Of a stretch of DNA of 64,000 nt, positions 27,782 through 37,455 are shown piece after piece (position 1 is the stretch's first letter; every line of letters begins with the position of its first letter). A program made the translations under genes and the position numbers. The notes below the pieces were generated by a model that searched no databases, was not told the origin of the DNA, and saw only the letters and a list, made by a program, of their open reading frames with translations. The stretch comes from Mycobacterium cookii (lineage in GTDB: Bacteria > Actinomycetota > Actinomycetes > Mycobacteriales > Mycobacteriaceae), in the NCBI RefSeq assembly GCF_010727945.1, contig NZ_AP022569.1, positions 2,232,001 through 2,296,000 of the forward strand, read 5' to 3'.

Positions 27782-28716
27782 TGAACTTCTCGAATCTGAT
27801 CCGCCAACACTGGGCGGCGCTGCGAGCGCTGCTGGCGCTGACCGTGATCACCGGCTTCCTCTACCCGCTGGTCATCTGGGGCATCGCGTTTCTCCCCGGA
27901 TTGAACGCCAAGGCACAGGGATCGATCATCAATGCCTCGGGAAAGCCTGTCGGCAGCAAGCTGATTGGGCAGTCGTTCACCGATAAGGACGGCAACCCGT
28001 TGCCGCGGTATTTCCAGAGCAGACCGTCGGCCGCCGGAGCGGGCTACGACCCGACTTCATCGGGCGCCACCAACCTGGGGCCGGAAAGCATTGTCGATAC
28101 GCCGGCGGACCCGGCCAAGTTGGCCTCGGGTGCCGATCCGACCACCGCAGGGTTCAAGCCGAGCCTGCTCACCCAGGTGTGCTCGCGCAGCATCGCGATC
28201 GGCCAACTCGAAAAGGTCGATGGCTCACGCCCGTTCTGCACCGGCGGCGGCGTCGGCGCGGTGCTGTCGGCGATCGGGCCGCGCGATCGGTCCGGCCGCG
28301 TCGTACATCCGACCCAGGTGATCAGCATCAACGAGCCCTGCTCGCGGCCCGGCAGCGCGTCGACATCGGTGTTCCAGCAGTTCTACGAGGGCGTGCGCGT
28401 GCAGTGCGCGCAGTACGGCCAAGACTATTCAATCGGACAGGTTGTGCCGATCCGCGGCTCGGCGCCGGATCAACCGGAGGTACCGCCAGACGCCGTCACC
28501 GCCAGCGCCAGCGGACTGGACCCCGACATCTCTCCCGCCTACGCCGAAATCCAGGTGGCCCGCGTGGCCCGCGCGCGAGGGATCAGCGTCGGGCAGGTGC
28601 GTGACGCGGTGCGCCACAACCAGCACGGCCGGCTACTCGGCGTTGTGGGCGAGCCGGTGGTCAACGTGCTGGCCGTGAATCTCGAGCTAGATCGCGAGTC
28701 CCCGGTGAAGTCTTGA
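27781..28716 (+). CDS. kdpC: KdpC, enlarged potassium-transporting ATPase subunit C
   Basis: KdpC is normally about 190 residues; this one is 311. The N-terminal helix (LLALTVITGFLYPLVIWGIAF) and GKPVGSKLIGQSF, RYFQSRPSAAGAGYDP and SGATNLGPES segments are normal, and so is the C-terminal VPPDAVTASASGLDPDISP and GVVGEPVVNVLAVNLELD. Between them, roughly residues 105-235, is an extra domain of about 120 residues with four cysteines (CSRS, FCTGGG, PCSRPG, VQCAQY). KdpC assists nucleotide binding or complex assembly; most of it faces the outside, so the cysteines may pair. The reading frame is continuous and overlaps both neighbours. Confidence 0.9.
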   Translation: MNFSNLIRQHWAALRALLALTVITGFLYPLVIWGIAFLPGLNAKAQGSIINASGKPVGSKLIGQSFTDKDGNPLPRYFQSRPSAAGAGYDPTSSGATNLGPESIVDTPADPAKLASGADPTTAGFKPSLLTQVCSRSIAIGQLEKVDGSRPFCTGGGVGAVLSAIGPRDRSGRVVHPTQVISINEPCSRPGSASTSVFQQFYEGVRVQCAQYGQDYSIGQVVPIRGSAPDQPEVPPDAVTASASGLDPDISPAYAEIQVARVARARGISVGQVRDAVRHNQHGRLLGVVGEPVVNVLAVNLELDRESPVKS

Positions 28717-31328
28717 ACTCTCCGGTGGATGATGTCCATGTGACCTCGACCGAAGAAACGGCAGCACGCGCCGACGATCCGCTGGCCCACCGGGTGCAGC
28801 GCCGCGGTGATCTGCGCATCTACCTCGGTGCGGCTCCGGGCGTCGGCAAAACCTGCGCCATGCTCGGTGAGGCGCATCGCAGGCTGGAGCGTGGTACCGA
28901 CGTCGTCGCGGCGGTGGTAGAGAGCCACGGCCGCAAGAAAGTCGGCGAGCTGATCAAGGGCATCGAAGTCATTCCGCCGCACTACATCTCCTACCGCGGA
29001 ACGATGTTCCCGGAGCTCGACATCGAGGCGGTGCTGCGGCGTAAACCGGAAGTGGCGCTGGTCGACGAATACGCGCACAGCAACATTCCGGGCAGCACCA
29101 ACGAGAAGCGTTGGCAGGACATCGAAACGCTGCTCGACGCCGGGATCACGGTGATCTCGACCCTGAACATCCAGCACCTGGAGAGCCTCAACGACGTCGT
29201 CGCCCAGATCACCGGCGTCGAGCAGCGCGAGACCGTGCCCGACGAAATCGTCCGGAAAGCGGCTCAAATCGAGTTGGTCGACATCACGCCGGAAGCGTTG
29301 CGGCGCAGGCTCGCACACGGCAACGTCTATCCGTCGGAACGCATCGACGCGGCGCTGACCAATTACTTCCGCACCGGCAACCTCACGGCACTGCGCGAGA
29401 TCGCACTGCTCTGGCTCGCCGACCAGGTCGATGCGGCGTTGGCGAAATACCGCGCCGACAAGAACATCACCGACACCTGGGAGGCGCGCGAACGAGTCGT
29501 CGTCGCGGTCACCGGCGGTCCGGAGTCGGAAACGCTGGTGCGCCGGGCGTCTCGCATCGCATCGAAGTCCAGTGCACAACTCATGGTGGTGCACGTGGCG
29601 CGGGGCGACGGGCTGTCTGGCGCATCCCCGCGCGAAATGGGCAAGGTCCGCGAACTCGCGGCCAGCCTGGGCGCCTCGGTGCACGTCGTAGTCGGTGACG
29701 AGGTGCCGACTGCGCTGCTCGACTTCGCCCGCGAAACCAATGCCACCCAGTTGGTACTCGGCAGCTCGCGGCGGTCGAGGTGGGCGAGCGTGTTCAGTGA
29801 GGGAATCGGCGCGGCCACCATCAACAACTCCGGCAAGATCGACGTCCACATGGTCACCCACGAGCAGGCCAACCGCGGCTTGCCGTTCTCGTCGATCTCG
29901 CCGCGTGCTCGCCAGGTGGTGTCATGGCTGGCGGCGCTCACGCTGCCGTGGGCCATCCTGGCGATCACGTCGCGTTGGCTGGACCCGACGCTCGACGTAG
30001 GCGGCAAGACCGCCATCTTCTTCGCCGGCGTGATCGCCGTCGCGCTGTTCGGTGGTGTCGCTCCTGCCGTGCTGGCGGGGCTGTTATCGGGTGCGCTGCT
30101 GGTGTATTTCCACACCGAGCCGCGCAATTCCTTCGCCGTCGCCAGCCCGAGTAACGCCTTGACCATCGTGATCCTGCTCGGGGTCGCGATGGGGATCGCC
30201 GTCCTGGTGGATGCGGCGGCCAGCCGGGCCCGCGAGGCGAGGCGGGCGGGCCAGGAGGCCGAGCTGCTGTCGCTGTTCGCCGCGTCGGTGTTGCGTGGCG
30301 CCGATCTCAACACGCTGCTGGAGCGGGTGCGGGAAGCCTATTCGCAGCGCGCGGTATGCCTCGTGCGCGACGTCGACGGCCACCCCGAGGTGGTCGCGGG
30401 AGTGGGCGTAAATCCTTGCACGAAGGTCGATTCCGCGGACACCGCGGTCAAGGTCGGCGACGAGGAATTCTGGTTGCTGATGTCCGGTCGCGGCTTGACC
30501 GGCCGCGACCGCAGGGTGCTGTCGGTGGTCGCGACGCAGGCCGCGGGTTTGGTCAAACGCGGTGAGCTCGCCCAAGAGGCCAGCAAGGTGCAATCGCTTG
30601 CCGAAGCCGACGAGCTGCGCCGCCTGTTGCTCTCCGCGCTCGGCCACGATCTACGGACTCCGTTGACCGCCGCCAAGGCCGCGGTGTCCAGCCTGCGGGC
30701 CGAAGACGTGTGGTTCTCGCCGGAGGACACCAGCGAGCTGCTTGCCACCGTGGAAGAGTCACTCGATCAGCTCACGCTGCTGGTGGCCAACCTGCTGGAC
30801 TCGTCACGGCTGGCCGCCGGCGTGGTCAAACCCGAGCTGACCGAGGTCTATCTCGAAGAGGTGGTGCAACGCGCACTCGTCGGCATCGGCGGGCGCAGCA
30901 CGATGTTCGGCCGGGGCAATCTGGACCGGGTCAAGGTCGAGGTCGGCGGAACGATCGCGATGGGCGACGCCGGCTTGCTGGAACGGGTGCTGTCCAACCT
31001 CATCGACAACGCGCTGCGCTACGCGCCGGGCAGCGTCGTGCGGATCAACGCGGGTCAGGTCGGCTCGCGGGTGCTGATCAACGTCGTCGACGAAGGACCG
31101 GGAGTATCCAAAGGTGCCGCCGAACAGATGTTCCAGCCCTTCCAGCGGCTCGGTGATTTCGACACCACGACCGGCCTGGGCCTCGGCCTGTCGGTGGCCA
31201 AGGGTTTCGTCGAGGCGATGGACGGCACCGTCACGGCGAGCGACACCCCCGGCGGCGGCCTGACCATTGTCGTCGACCTGGCCGCGCCGGACCACGGGCG
31301 TGGTGATGACGAGGAGCGGCGCCCATGA
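28713..31328 (+). CDS. kdpD: KdpD, potassium and turgor sensor kinase
   Basis: The 871-residue kinase has the KdpD domain with Walker A GAAPGVGKT (residues 39-47) and VDEYAHSNIPGS, a USP-like domain (residues 260-370), four membrane helices around residues 400-500, a GAF-like region, the H-box SALGHDLRTPLTAAK with His645, and ATPase boxes NLIDNALRYAP and TGLGLGLSVAKGF. It controls KdpE. The TTG start at 28713 overlaps the kdpC stop (TTGA); a more usual start codon is not near. The stop overlaps kdpE by four bases. Confidence 0.93.
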   Translation: MNSPVDDVHVTSTEETAARADDPLAHRVQRRGDLRIYLGAAPGVGKTCAMLGEAHRRLERGTDVVAAVVESHGRKKVGELIKGIEVIPPHYISYRGTMFPELDIEAVLRRKPEVALVDEYAHSNIPGSTNEKRWQDIETLLDAGITVISTLNIQHLESLNDVVAQITGVEQRETVPDEIVRKAAQIELVDITPEALRRRLAHGNVYPSERIDAALTNYFRTGNLTALREIALLWLADQVDAALAKYRADKNITDTWEARERVVVAVTGGPESETLVRRASRIASKSSAQLMVVHVARGDGLSGASPREMGKVRELAASLGASVHVVVGDEVPTALLDFARETNATQLVLGSSRRSRWASVFSEGIGAATINNSGKIDVHMVTHEQANRGLPFSSISPRARQVVSWLAALTLPWAILAITSRWLDPTLDVGGKTAIFFAGVIAVALFGGVAPAVLAGLLSGALLVYFHTEPRNSFAVASPSNALTIVILLGVAMGIAVLVDAAASRAREARRAGQEAELLSLFAASVLRGADLNTLLERVREAYSQRAVCLVRDVDGHPEVVAGVGVNPCTKVDSADTAVKVGDEEFWLLMSGRGLTGRDRRVLSVVATQAAGLVKRGELAQEASKVQSLAEADELRRLLLSALGHDLRTPLTAAKAAVSSLRAEDVWFSPEDTSELLATVEESLDQLTLLVANLLDSSRLAAGVVKPELTEVYLEEVVQRALVGIGGRSTMFGRGNLDRVKVEVGGTIAMGDAGLLERVLSNLIDNALRYAPGSVVRINAGQVGSRVLINVVDEGPGVSKGAAEQMFQPFQRLGDFDTTTGLGLGLSVAKGFVEAMDGTVTASDTPGGGLTIVVDLAAPDHGRGDDEERRP

Positions 31329-32005
31329 ATCGCGTGCTCGTGGTCGATGACGATCCCCAACTGCTGCGTGCGCTGCGCATCAACTTGTCGGTGCGCGGCT
31401 ACGAAGTGATCACCGCCGCCACCGGGTCGCGCGCATTGGCGGCCGCCGCCGAGCACCCGCCGCAGGCGGTGATCCTGGATTTGGGCATGCCCGACATACC
31501 CGGTATCGAAGTGCTGGCAGGTCTGCGCGGCTGGCTGACGGCGCCGGTGATCGTGCTGTCGGCGCGCACGGATTCATCCGACAAGGTCGAAGCGCTCGAC
31601 GCCGGCGCCGACGACTACATGACGAAGCCGTTCGGCATGGACGAGCTGCTGGCGCGGTTGCGTGCCGCGGTGCGACGGGCCACGGTGGCCACCGGCGCGG
31701 ACAACCCCGTCGTGGAGACCAAGTCGTTTCTCGTCGATCTCGCGGCGAAAAGGGTGATCAAGAACGGCGCGGAGGTTCATCTGACCCCGACCGAGTGGGG
31801 GATGCTGGAGATGCTGGTGCGCAACCGCGGCAAGCTGGTCAGCCGCGAGGACTTGCTCAAAGAGGTCTGGGGACCGAAGTACGCGAAGGAAACTCATTAT
31901 CTGCGTGTCTTTCTCGCGCAGTTGCGCCGCAAGCTCGAAGACGACCCGTCACATCCCCACCATCTGCTGACCGAAGCGGGCATGGGCTATCGATTCGAGC
32001 AATGA
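31325..32005 (+). CDS. kdpE: KdpE, response regulator of the kdp operon
   Basis: The 226-residue OmpR-type regulator has LVVDDDPQLL, phospho-acceptor Asp52 in AVILDLGMPDIPG, TKPF, and a winged-helix domain with VHLTPTEWGMLEMLVRNRGKLVSREDLL and THYLRVFLAQLRRKLE. It activates kdpFABC at low potassium. In this genome the whole set kdpF-A-B-C-D-E is one colinear unit, while M. tuberculosis has kdpDE divergent from kdpFABC (Rv1027c-Rv1031). Confidence 0.93.
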   Translation: MNRVLVVDDDPQLLRALRINLSVRGYEVITAATGSRALAAAAEHPPQAVILDLGMPDIPGIEVLAGLRGWLTAPVIVLSARTDSSDKVEALDAGADDYMTKPFGMDELLARLRAAVRRATVATGADNPVVETKSFLVDLAAKRVIKNGAEVHLTPTEWGMLEMLVRNRGKLVSREDLLKEVWGPKYAKETHYLRVFLAQLRRKLEDDPSHPHHLLTEAGMGYRFEQ

Positions 32006-32229
32006 CCGCTCGAAAGCCGGTGCGCAAGAGAGTTTCTCAATGATTCTTACTGCGTCGGGAAGTCAGGGTAACAACGGCGATGTAACGAGTAGCTTTCCGT
32101 GGCAGCAAAATTAAGCGTAGAAGCCCAGTGCGATCAGGCCGTGGTGTAGCCTCTAAACCTAACGGCATCGGCAAAGCGGGTGCCCACCCGCGCGGAGTCT
32201 CGGACTCGATCGCGAGCAGATAACCTTCA
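32006..32229. promoter_or_regulatory. Spacer between kdpE and potassium channel gene
   Basis: The 224-base spacer holds GGCAAAGCGGG at 32170-32180, identical to a string in the kdp leader, followed by a GGGTG...CACCC hairpin-capable segment near 32178-32190. It probably carries the promoter of the channel gene. Confidence 0.35.
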
Positions 32230-33999
32230 GTGGCGGACGAGAGCATGCATCAGCACATCATTGTCAGCGGTGACGATGCATTGGCCACCACAATCATCGG
32301 AGAGTTGAAAAGCGCTGGCGCGAGCGTGGTCAGACTGGGTAGCAGCGACTTCACCGGGGTCGCGCGGGAGCTCGGCCGCGCCGAGGTGTCCAAGGCGCAG
32401 GCCGTCATCTGCGCCGGCGACGATGATGCCGCGAACCTCGAAATCGCTTTGCTGGCAAGAAGAGCCAACCCCACTGTGCGCGTTGTCGCCCGCATCTCCA
32501 ACGACGTGTTGCGGATGGCGGTCGCCACCGACAACGGGCCGGGCGCGATCCTGGATGTCGCCGAGTTGACCGCGTCTTCGGTCGTCGAAGCGTGTCTGGC
32601 GCAGCCGACGCATCCGTTCGAGGCGGCCGGTATCCAGTTTGTGGTCGCGGGCACCGAGGCACCCCAGGATGCGACCCTTCGCGAGATCTTCGGCGAGCTC
32701 ACCCCGGTCGCGGTGATTCACGGGCCCGACTCGCCGACGCCCGGCGAGATGGACGTCTGCCCCAGCCGGGAGCAGCAGGTGCGCACCGGCGACCGAGCCG
32801 TCCTGATCGGCACCGCCGAGGAATCGGCTCAGCACGGGATCAGGACCCGCCGTCCCGTCGCCACCCGGTCACGCCGAGCCCGGGTCCGGCGATTCTTCGA
32901 CGCGCTGCGCACCGTCGTCAACGACTTCAACCCGGCGTTCTATCCGGCATTGGCAGCAGCCTCGACGCTGATCATCATCTCCATGCTGCTGTTGCACTAC
33001 AACTACCGGCACCCGCGGATGACCTGGGTGGACGCGTTGTACTTCACCATCGAGACCATCACGACGACGGGATACGGTGACTTCAGCTTCGCCCACCAGG
33101 AGACGTGGCTGCGGCTGTTCTCCGCAGGTCTGATGTTCGGCGGCGCGACGACCATTGCCCTGCTGGTGGCCTTCATTGCCGACGTGCTGCTGTCGCGTCG
33201 GTTCGTCTTCGCGGCCGCCCGCCCACGGGTGCGCCATCTGCGCAACCACGTGATCGTCGTCGGACTCAGTGCACTCGGGATGCGCGTGGTCACCGATCTG
33301 GTCGCGGCCGGATACGACGTCGCGGTCATCGAGATCAACGAGGACAACCGGTTCTTGTCCGCGGCGCAGGAGCTCGACGTGCCGGTGATTTTCGGCGACG
33401 CGACGCTGGTGCAGACTCTGCTCTTGGCGCGCGTCGACCGCGCCCGCGCCGTGGCGGTGCTGACCCGCGACGACATGATCAACATCGAGACCGGGATCGT
33501 GCTGGCCGAGCTGCTCGGACCGCGAGTGGTGCCGAAGATCAGCCGACGCGCCGACGTTTCGGTGGTGCTCCGGGTGTACGACCGCGCGCTCAGCTTTGCG
33601 GTCGCACAGCGATTCGGTTTCGAGAACGTCCGCTCCACCGTCGCGCTCGCAGCGCCGTGGTTCGTCGGGGCTGCGATGGGTCTCGACGTGCTCGGCACGT
33701 TCTCGATCCGGCAGAGCTCCTTCATGATCGGTGCGATGTGCGTCGCCCAGGGCAGCGAGCTCGACGGGCAGCAACTGCTCGACGTGGAGACCAACACCCG
33801 GGTCATCGCGGTCACCCGAGCGGACGCCGAGATTCAGCTCCATCCGCAACGCGACGCGCGGCTGTGTGCCGGCGACACCGTCTACCTCGTCGGCCCGCAC
33901 CGGGAGCTGCTGGACATGCTGCGCCGAGGGTTACCGCCCAAGGAACCCGTCGCCGGCGAACATCAGGTCGAGGTCGCGCGGGAAATGCGGGCGGGCTGA
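32230..33999 (+). CDS. Potassium channel with two RCK/TrkA-type regulatory regions flanking the pore
   Basis: The 589-residue protein has three parts. Residues 8-220 form a TrkA-N/RCK-like domain (HIIVSGDDALATTIIGEL) with its own C-terminal lobe. Residues 235-325 hold two membrane helices and a pore loop with the K+ selectivity filter TTTGYGD at 278-284. Residues 340-570 are a second RCK domain (HVIVVGLSALGMRVVTDL, VIFGDATLVQTLLLA) plus an RCK-C lobe. Such channels are gated by nucleotides or ions. GTG 32230 is used; ATG 32245 is an alternative, as no strong ribosome site decides. The location after kdpE points to potassium homeostasis. Confidence 0.87.
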   Translation: MADESMHQHIIVSGDDALATTIIGELKSAGASVVRLGSSDFTGVARELGRAEVSKAQAVICAGDDDAANLEIALLARRANPTVRVVARISNDVLRMAVATDNGPGAILDVAELTASSVVEACLAQPTHPFEAAGIQFVVAGTEAPQDATLREIFGELTPVAVIHGPDSPTPGEMDVCPSREQQVRTGDRAVLIGTAEESAQHGIRTRRPVATRSRRARVRRFFDALRTVVNDFNPAFYPALAAASTLIIISMLLLHYNYRHPRMTWVDALYFTIETITTTGYGDFSFAHQETWLRLFSAGLMFGGATTIALLVAFIADVLLSRRFVFAAARPRVRHLRNHVIVVGLSALGMRVVTDLVAAGYDVAVIEINEDNRFLSAAQELDVPVIFGDATLVQTLLLARVDRARAVAVLTRDDMINIETGIVLAELLGPRVVPKISRRADVSVVLRVYDRALSFAVAQRFGFENVRSTVALAAPWFVGAAMGLDVLGTFSIRQSSFMIGAMCVAQGSELDGQQLLDVETNTRVIAVTRADAEIQLHPQRDARLCAGDTVYLVGPHRELLDMLRRGLPPKEPVAGEHQVEVAREMRAG

Positions 34000-34617
34000 G
34001 CCCCGTCGATCGGGTGCACCCACAGCAACTCCACAGCCACCGCCGATACGCTCGATCGACGAAATCGACGAGGGGGTCGGTGCGGTAGCAATATCGAGGT
34101 CCGACTCATGCGGGTGTCCACCAAATCGCTGAACCTGAGAAATTCGGGTGGCGATCCTGAGAAATCAGCATGAGCTGCGCTCGAAATTGCTGTTTAGGGT
34201 GCGTTATAGATTTGTATGCCTCCCGTTAATCGCTCATAATGAGGTCGCCTACCTGCCGAGACGCTCTGCAGGTGGGTGATCTGGGCAACAAATAAGCGCG
34301 CGAAATTGGGTGGCCGACTCGACCATTTTCGGAAGGGGATCGCGATGCTTTCGGGGAGTGTTGAGCCCGCCTGTCGACGGCACCGATCGTCAACTCCGCC
34401 GCGCACGATCTGCGCAGGCAGGCCGACTCCACGCTCCGACGCGCCGGACCGGCAAGCGACAACGGCCGTAACGCCTGCCAGCATTCACCCGATAGCCAGT
34501 CGCGTGACCACAACAGGGCGTGAGCCAATACCGGCCACCACGCAAACCCGAGTCGGGAAGAAAGGCACTCCCGACAGGCCCTGCCCGATCGCGGTGAACT
34601 AGAGGAGTTGCATAGCG
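34000..34617. other. Long intergenic region between potassium channel and PPE genes
   Basis: No convincing gene was found in these 618 bases. They hold two CCTGAGAAAT direct repeats (34134 and 34156, 22 bases apart, two helical turns) and a hairpin with nine-pair arms at 34248-34256 and 34268-34276. A frame from ATG 34345 of 86 codons has a decent ribosome site (GGAAGGGG) but a composition rich in Arg, Pro and Thr and no recognisable features. Confidence 0.5.
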
Positions 34618-36027
34618 ATGGACTACGGGGTTCTGCCGCCTGAGATCAACTCCAGCCGAATGTATACCGGTCCTGGATCGGGACCGTTGGTCGCCGCCGC
34701 CGAAGCCTGGCAAAGTCTGGCCGCCGAACTGCAATCGGCGGCCAACTCATATCGATCGGTGGTCTCCGGTCTGACCAGCGGATCGTGGTCGGGGCCGTCG
34801 TCGGCGTCGATGGCCGCGGCGGCGTCGTCCTATGCCGCGTGGCTGAGCACTACCGCCACTCAGGCCGAACAATCGGCGGCTCAGGCCAAAGCCGCCGTCA
34901 GCGCCTACCAGTCGGCGTTCACCGCCACGGTGCCGCCGCAGACGGTCGCCACCAACCGCGCTCAATTGACCAGGCTGGTGGCGACGAACGTGTTCGGCCG
35001 CAATACCCAGGCGATCGCGGTCAACGAGGCGCAGTACGCCGAGATGTGGGCCCAGGACGCCGCGGCGATGTACGGCTACGCGGCGTCGTCGGCGGCCGCG
35101 ACGTCGCTGTCGCCGTTCACCCCGCCCCAGCAGAACACCAACCCCGGCGGCGAGGCCGGCCAGGCCGCGGCGGTCAGCAACGCGACCGGCTCGTCGGCGG
35201 GCAATGTGCAAAGCACTGTCTCGTCGATTCAGCAGGCCTTCTCCGGGGTGCCCAACGCCTTGCAGAGCCTGTCCACCGCGGCGCCGGCAGCTGCCACGCC
35301 CGCGGCCTCCGACCCGCTGAGCACATTGAGCAACTTGATCGCCATTTTTCTCGATGCGCCCGCGGCTGTCGCCACCTTCGGCGCCGACATCCCGTTCGGT
35401 GTGGTCGGTGTGACGGCGCTGCCGCTGGACATCGTCGGGGCCGGAACCGGTCTGCACACCGACAAGATCGTCAGCGGCTGGGCAGGTCAAGATGCCTGGC
35501 CGGGAGATGGATATCAGCCACCCACAGCCTTCCCCGCAAGAATCACCGGCCCAATCGAACCGGCAGCGTTGTCGGCGAACCTCGGCGAGGCCAACACCGT
35601 CGGGGCGTTGTCGGTGCCACCGACGTGGACCATCGCCACGCCCGCCGTCCGCCCGGTCGCGATGACGTTGCCCGCGCTGCCGCCGAACACCGCAGCGCCC
35701 GCGATGGCCGCCGCGGAAGTCAGCGAAGCCGGCTCGAGCGGCGTGTTCGCCGACATGGCCGTGGCGAGCATGGCCGGACGTGCGATCGGCGGCACGCTGA
35801 GCGCCGGCGGCGGCAAAGGCGCCGGCGCTCCGGCTGCGGCTCGCCCGGCAGGCACCGGCCGTGCCGGTGCCCCTGCCGCGACCGACGGTGACGCCGAGCC
35901 AACCACACCGCGCGCCGTGGTGACCGGAGTCGCCGCGGAGCTACGCGAATTCGCCAAGCTGCGTGACGAGGGAATTCTGACCGACGAGGAATACACCGAA
36001 CAGAAGAACCGCCTGCTCGGGCGCTGA
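34618..36027 (+). CDS. PPE family protein with C-terminal SHOCT domain, first of a tandem pair
   Basis: The 469-residue protein starts [20 protein letters not shown] with the PPE motif at residues 7-9 and has the full helical PPE domain ([12 protein letters not shown] turn near residue 60, [16 protein letters not shown]). A middle region contains GALSVPPTW, the SVP-like motif. The last 32 residues, with [23 protein letters not shown], are a SHOCT domain, a short helical hairpin common at bacterial protein C-termini and unusual on PPE proteins. AGAGGAG lies before ATG 34618. No PE partner is adjacent, so export would need one from elsewhere. Confidence 0.85.
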   Translation: MDYGVLPPEINSSRMYTGPGSGPLVAAAEAWQSLAAELQSAANSYRSVVSGLTSGSWSGPSSASMAAAASSYAAWLSTTATQAEQSAAQAKAAVSAYQSAFTATVPPQTVATNRAQLTRLVATNVFGRNTQAIAVNEAQYAEMWAQDAAAMYGYAASSAAATSLSPFTPPQQNTNPGGEAGQAAAVSNATGSSAGNVQSTVSSIQQAFSGVPNALQSLSTAAPAAATPAASDPLSTLSNLIAIFLDAPAAVATFGADIPFGVVGVTALPLDIVGAGTGLHTDKIVSGWAGQDAWPGDGYQPPTAFPARITGPIEPAALSANLGEANTVGALSVPPTWTIATPAVRPVAMTLPALPPNTAAPAMAAAEVSEAGSSGVFADMAVASMAGRAIGGTLSAGGGKGAGAPAAARPAGTGRAGAPAATDGDAEPTTPRAVVTGVAAELREFAKLRDEGILTDEEYTEQKNRLLGR

Positions 36028-36080
36028 CCACATACCGCCCTCACCGAGCGCGCCAGTTATCTGCAAGGGGATATGCAGCA

Positions 36081-37454
36081 ATGGATTTCGGGCTTTATCC
36101 ACCGGAGATCAACTCTGGTCGGATGTACGCCGGACCCGGATCGGGGCCGATGCTGGCCGCTGCACAAGCCTGGGATGCGCTCGCCGATGAGCTGTACACC
36201 GCGGCCGGTTCGTATCAGTCGGTGACGTCGGAGCTGACCGGCGGGCCCTGGTCTGGGCCGTCGGCAGCGTCGATGTCGACGGCGGCCGCAACCTACGTGA
36301 CCTGGCTCAGCACCACTGCAGCGCAGGCCGAACAAACCGCGGCCCAGGCCAAAGCCGCAGCCGCCGGCTACGAGGCAGCGTTCGCCTCGACGGTGCCGCC
36401 GCCGGTGATCGCGGCCAATCGCAGCTTGCTGATGACCCTGGTGGCGACGAACTTCTTCGGCCAGAACACCGCGGCGATCGCAGCGACCGAGGCCCAGTAC
36501 GGGGAGATGTGGGCCCAGGACGCGGTCGCAATGTACGTCTACGCCACTTCCTCCGCCACGGCAAGTGTGTTGACACCGTTCACCTCGCCGGATCAGAACA
36601 CCGACCCGGGCGCCGCCGGCGGCCAAGCCGCCGCGGTGAGCCAGGCCGGCAGCTCGACAGCGGGCACCGCGCAGAGCACCGTATCGGCTGCTTCGCAAGC
36701 GGTTTCGGGTGCCACCACGCCGGCCGCGACTAGCCCGCTGACGACGCTGGCCGACCTGATCAGCGTATTCCTCAGTGCGCCAACCGACTTGGCGACCTTG
36801 TTCCTGATCATCCCGATGGATGCGCTGTCGGGTCCGGTCGACATTGTTCCCGCCTACATAAGCAGCATCACCAGTACCCGCACGGACGACACCATCAGCG
36901 GCTGGGCAGGCGTCGACGACTGGCCGGGCACCGGCGTGACACCCGCCGAGGAATTCCCGGCGATCGTCACCAATCCGGGCCCGCTCGGGTCGGCGGCGCC
37001 GAGCCTGTCGGCCAGCATCGGGCAGGCCGACACCATCGGGGCGTTGTCGGTGCCGTCCAACTGGACCGTCGCCGCGCCGGAGATACGCTCTGTCGCAAAG
37101 GTTTCCCCGATCGCCAATTCCAGTGCCATCGCCGCGGCGACACCGCTGGAAGCGCCTCCGCCGAACATGTCCAGCCAGCTGGGCTTGGCGGGTATGGCCG
37201 GGCAGGCCATGGCCGGCAACCCGGCTGCCGGCCAGAACAGCGGCAAGGCGGTGACCGACCCCCGCCTGACGAATCGCGGCACAGCAGGCGCGGACGACGT
37301 CGAGGCGTCGCCGGCACCCCGGACGGTGGTCACCGGGGTGGCCGCCGCCATCCGCGAGATCGCCCGACGGCGAGACGAAGGCCTGCTGAGCGAACGCGAA
37401 TACGACGAGCAGAAGCAGCGTCTGCTGGAAATCTCGGTCCGGCACCGACCGTGA
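36081..37454 (+). CDS. PPE family protein with C-terminal SHOCT domain, second of a tandem pair
   Basis: The 457-residue paralogue starts [20 protein letters not shown] and follows the first by 53 bases. The PPE domain ([28 protein letters not shown]), a central [16 protein letters not shown] segment shared with its sister, GALSVPSNW, and a C-terminal SHOCT ([20 protein letters not shown] and QRLLEI) are all present. The two proteins agree closely in the first 180 residues and at the SHOCT end and differ in the middle. The arrangement indicates tandem duplication. The function is unknown; PPE proteins are cell-envelope or secreted. Confidence 0.85.
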   Translation: MDFGLYPPEINSGRMYAGPGSGPMLAAAQAWDALADELYTAAGSYQSVTSELTGGPWSGPSAASMSTAAATYVTWLSTTAAQAEQTAAQAKAAAAGYEAAFASTVPPPVIAANRSLLMTLVATNFFGQNTAAIAATEAQYGEMWAQDAVAMYVYATSSATASVLTPFTSPDQNTDPGAAGGQAAAVSQAGSSTAGTAQSTVSAASQAVSGATTPAATSPLTTLADLISVFLSAPTDLATLFLIIPMDALSGPVDIVPAYISSITSTRTDDTISGWAGVDDWPGTGVTPAEEFPAIVTNPGPLGSAAPSLSASIGQADTIGALSVPSNWTVAAPEIRSVAKVSPIANSSAIAAATPLEAPPPNMSSQLGLAGMAGQAMAGNPAAGQNSGKAVTDPRLTNRGTAGADDVEASPAPRTVVTGVAAAIREIARRRDEGLLSEREYDEQKQRLLEISVRHRP

Positions 37455-37455
37455 G

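Noticed and set aside
23517..32229. c-di-AMP (ydaO) riboswitch upstream of kdp and the potassium channel
   Set aside because: Only the AAGCGGG string resembles the family core; the other conserved blocks were not found.
34345..34602. 86-codon frame with a good ribosome site before the PPE genes
   Set aside because: Codon and residue composition is not protein-like; kept only as a note on the intergenic region.
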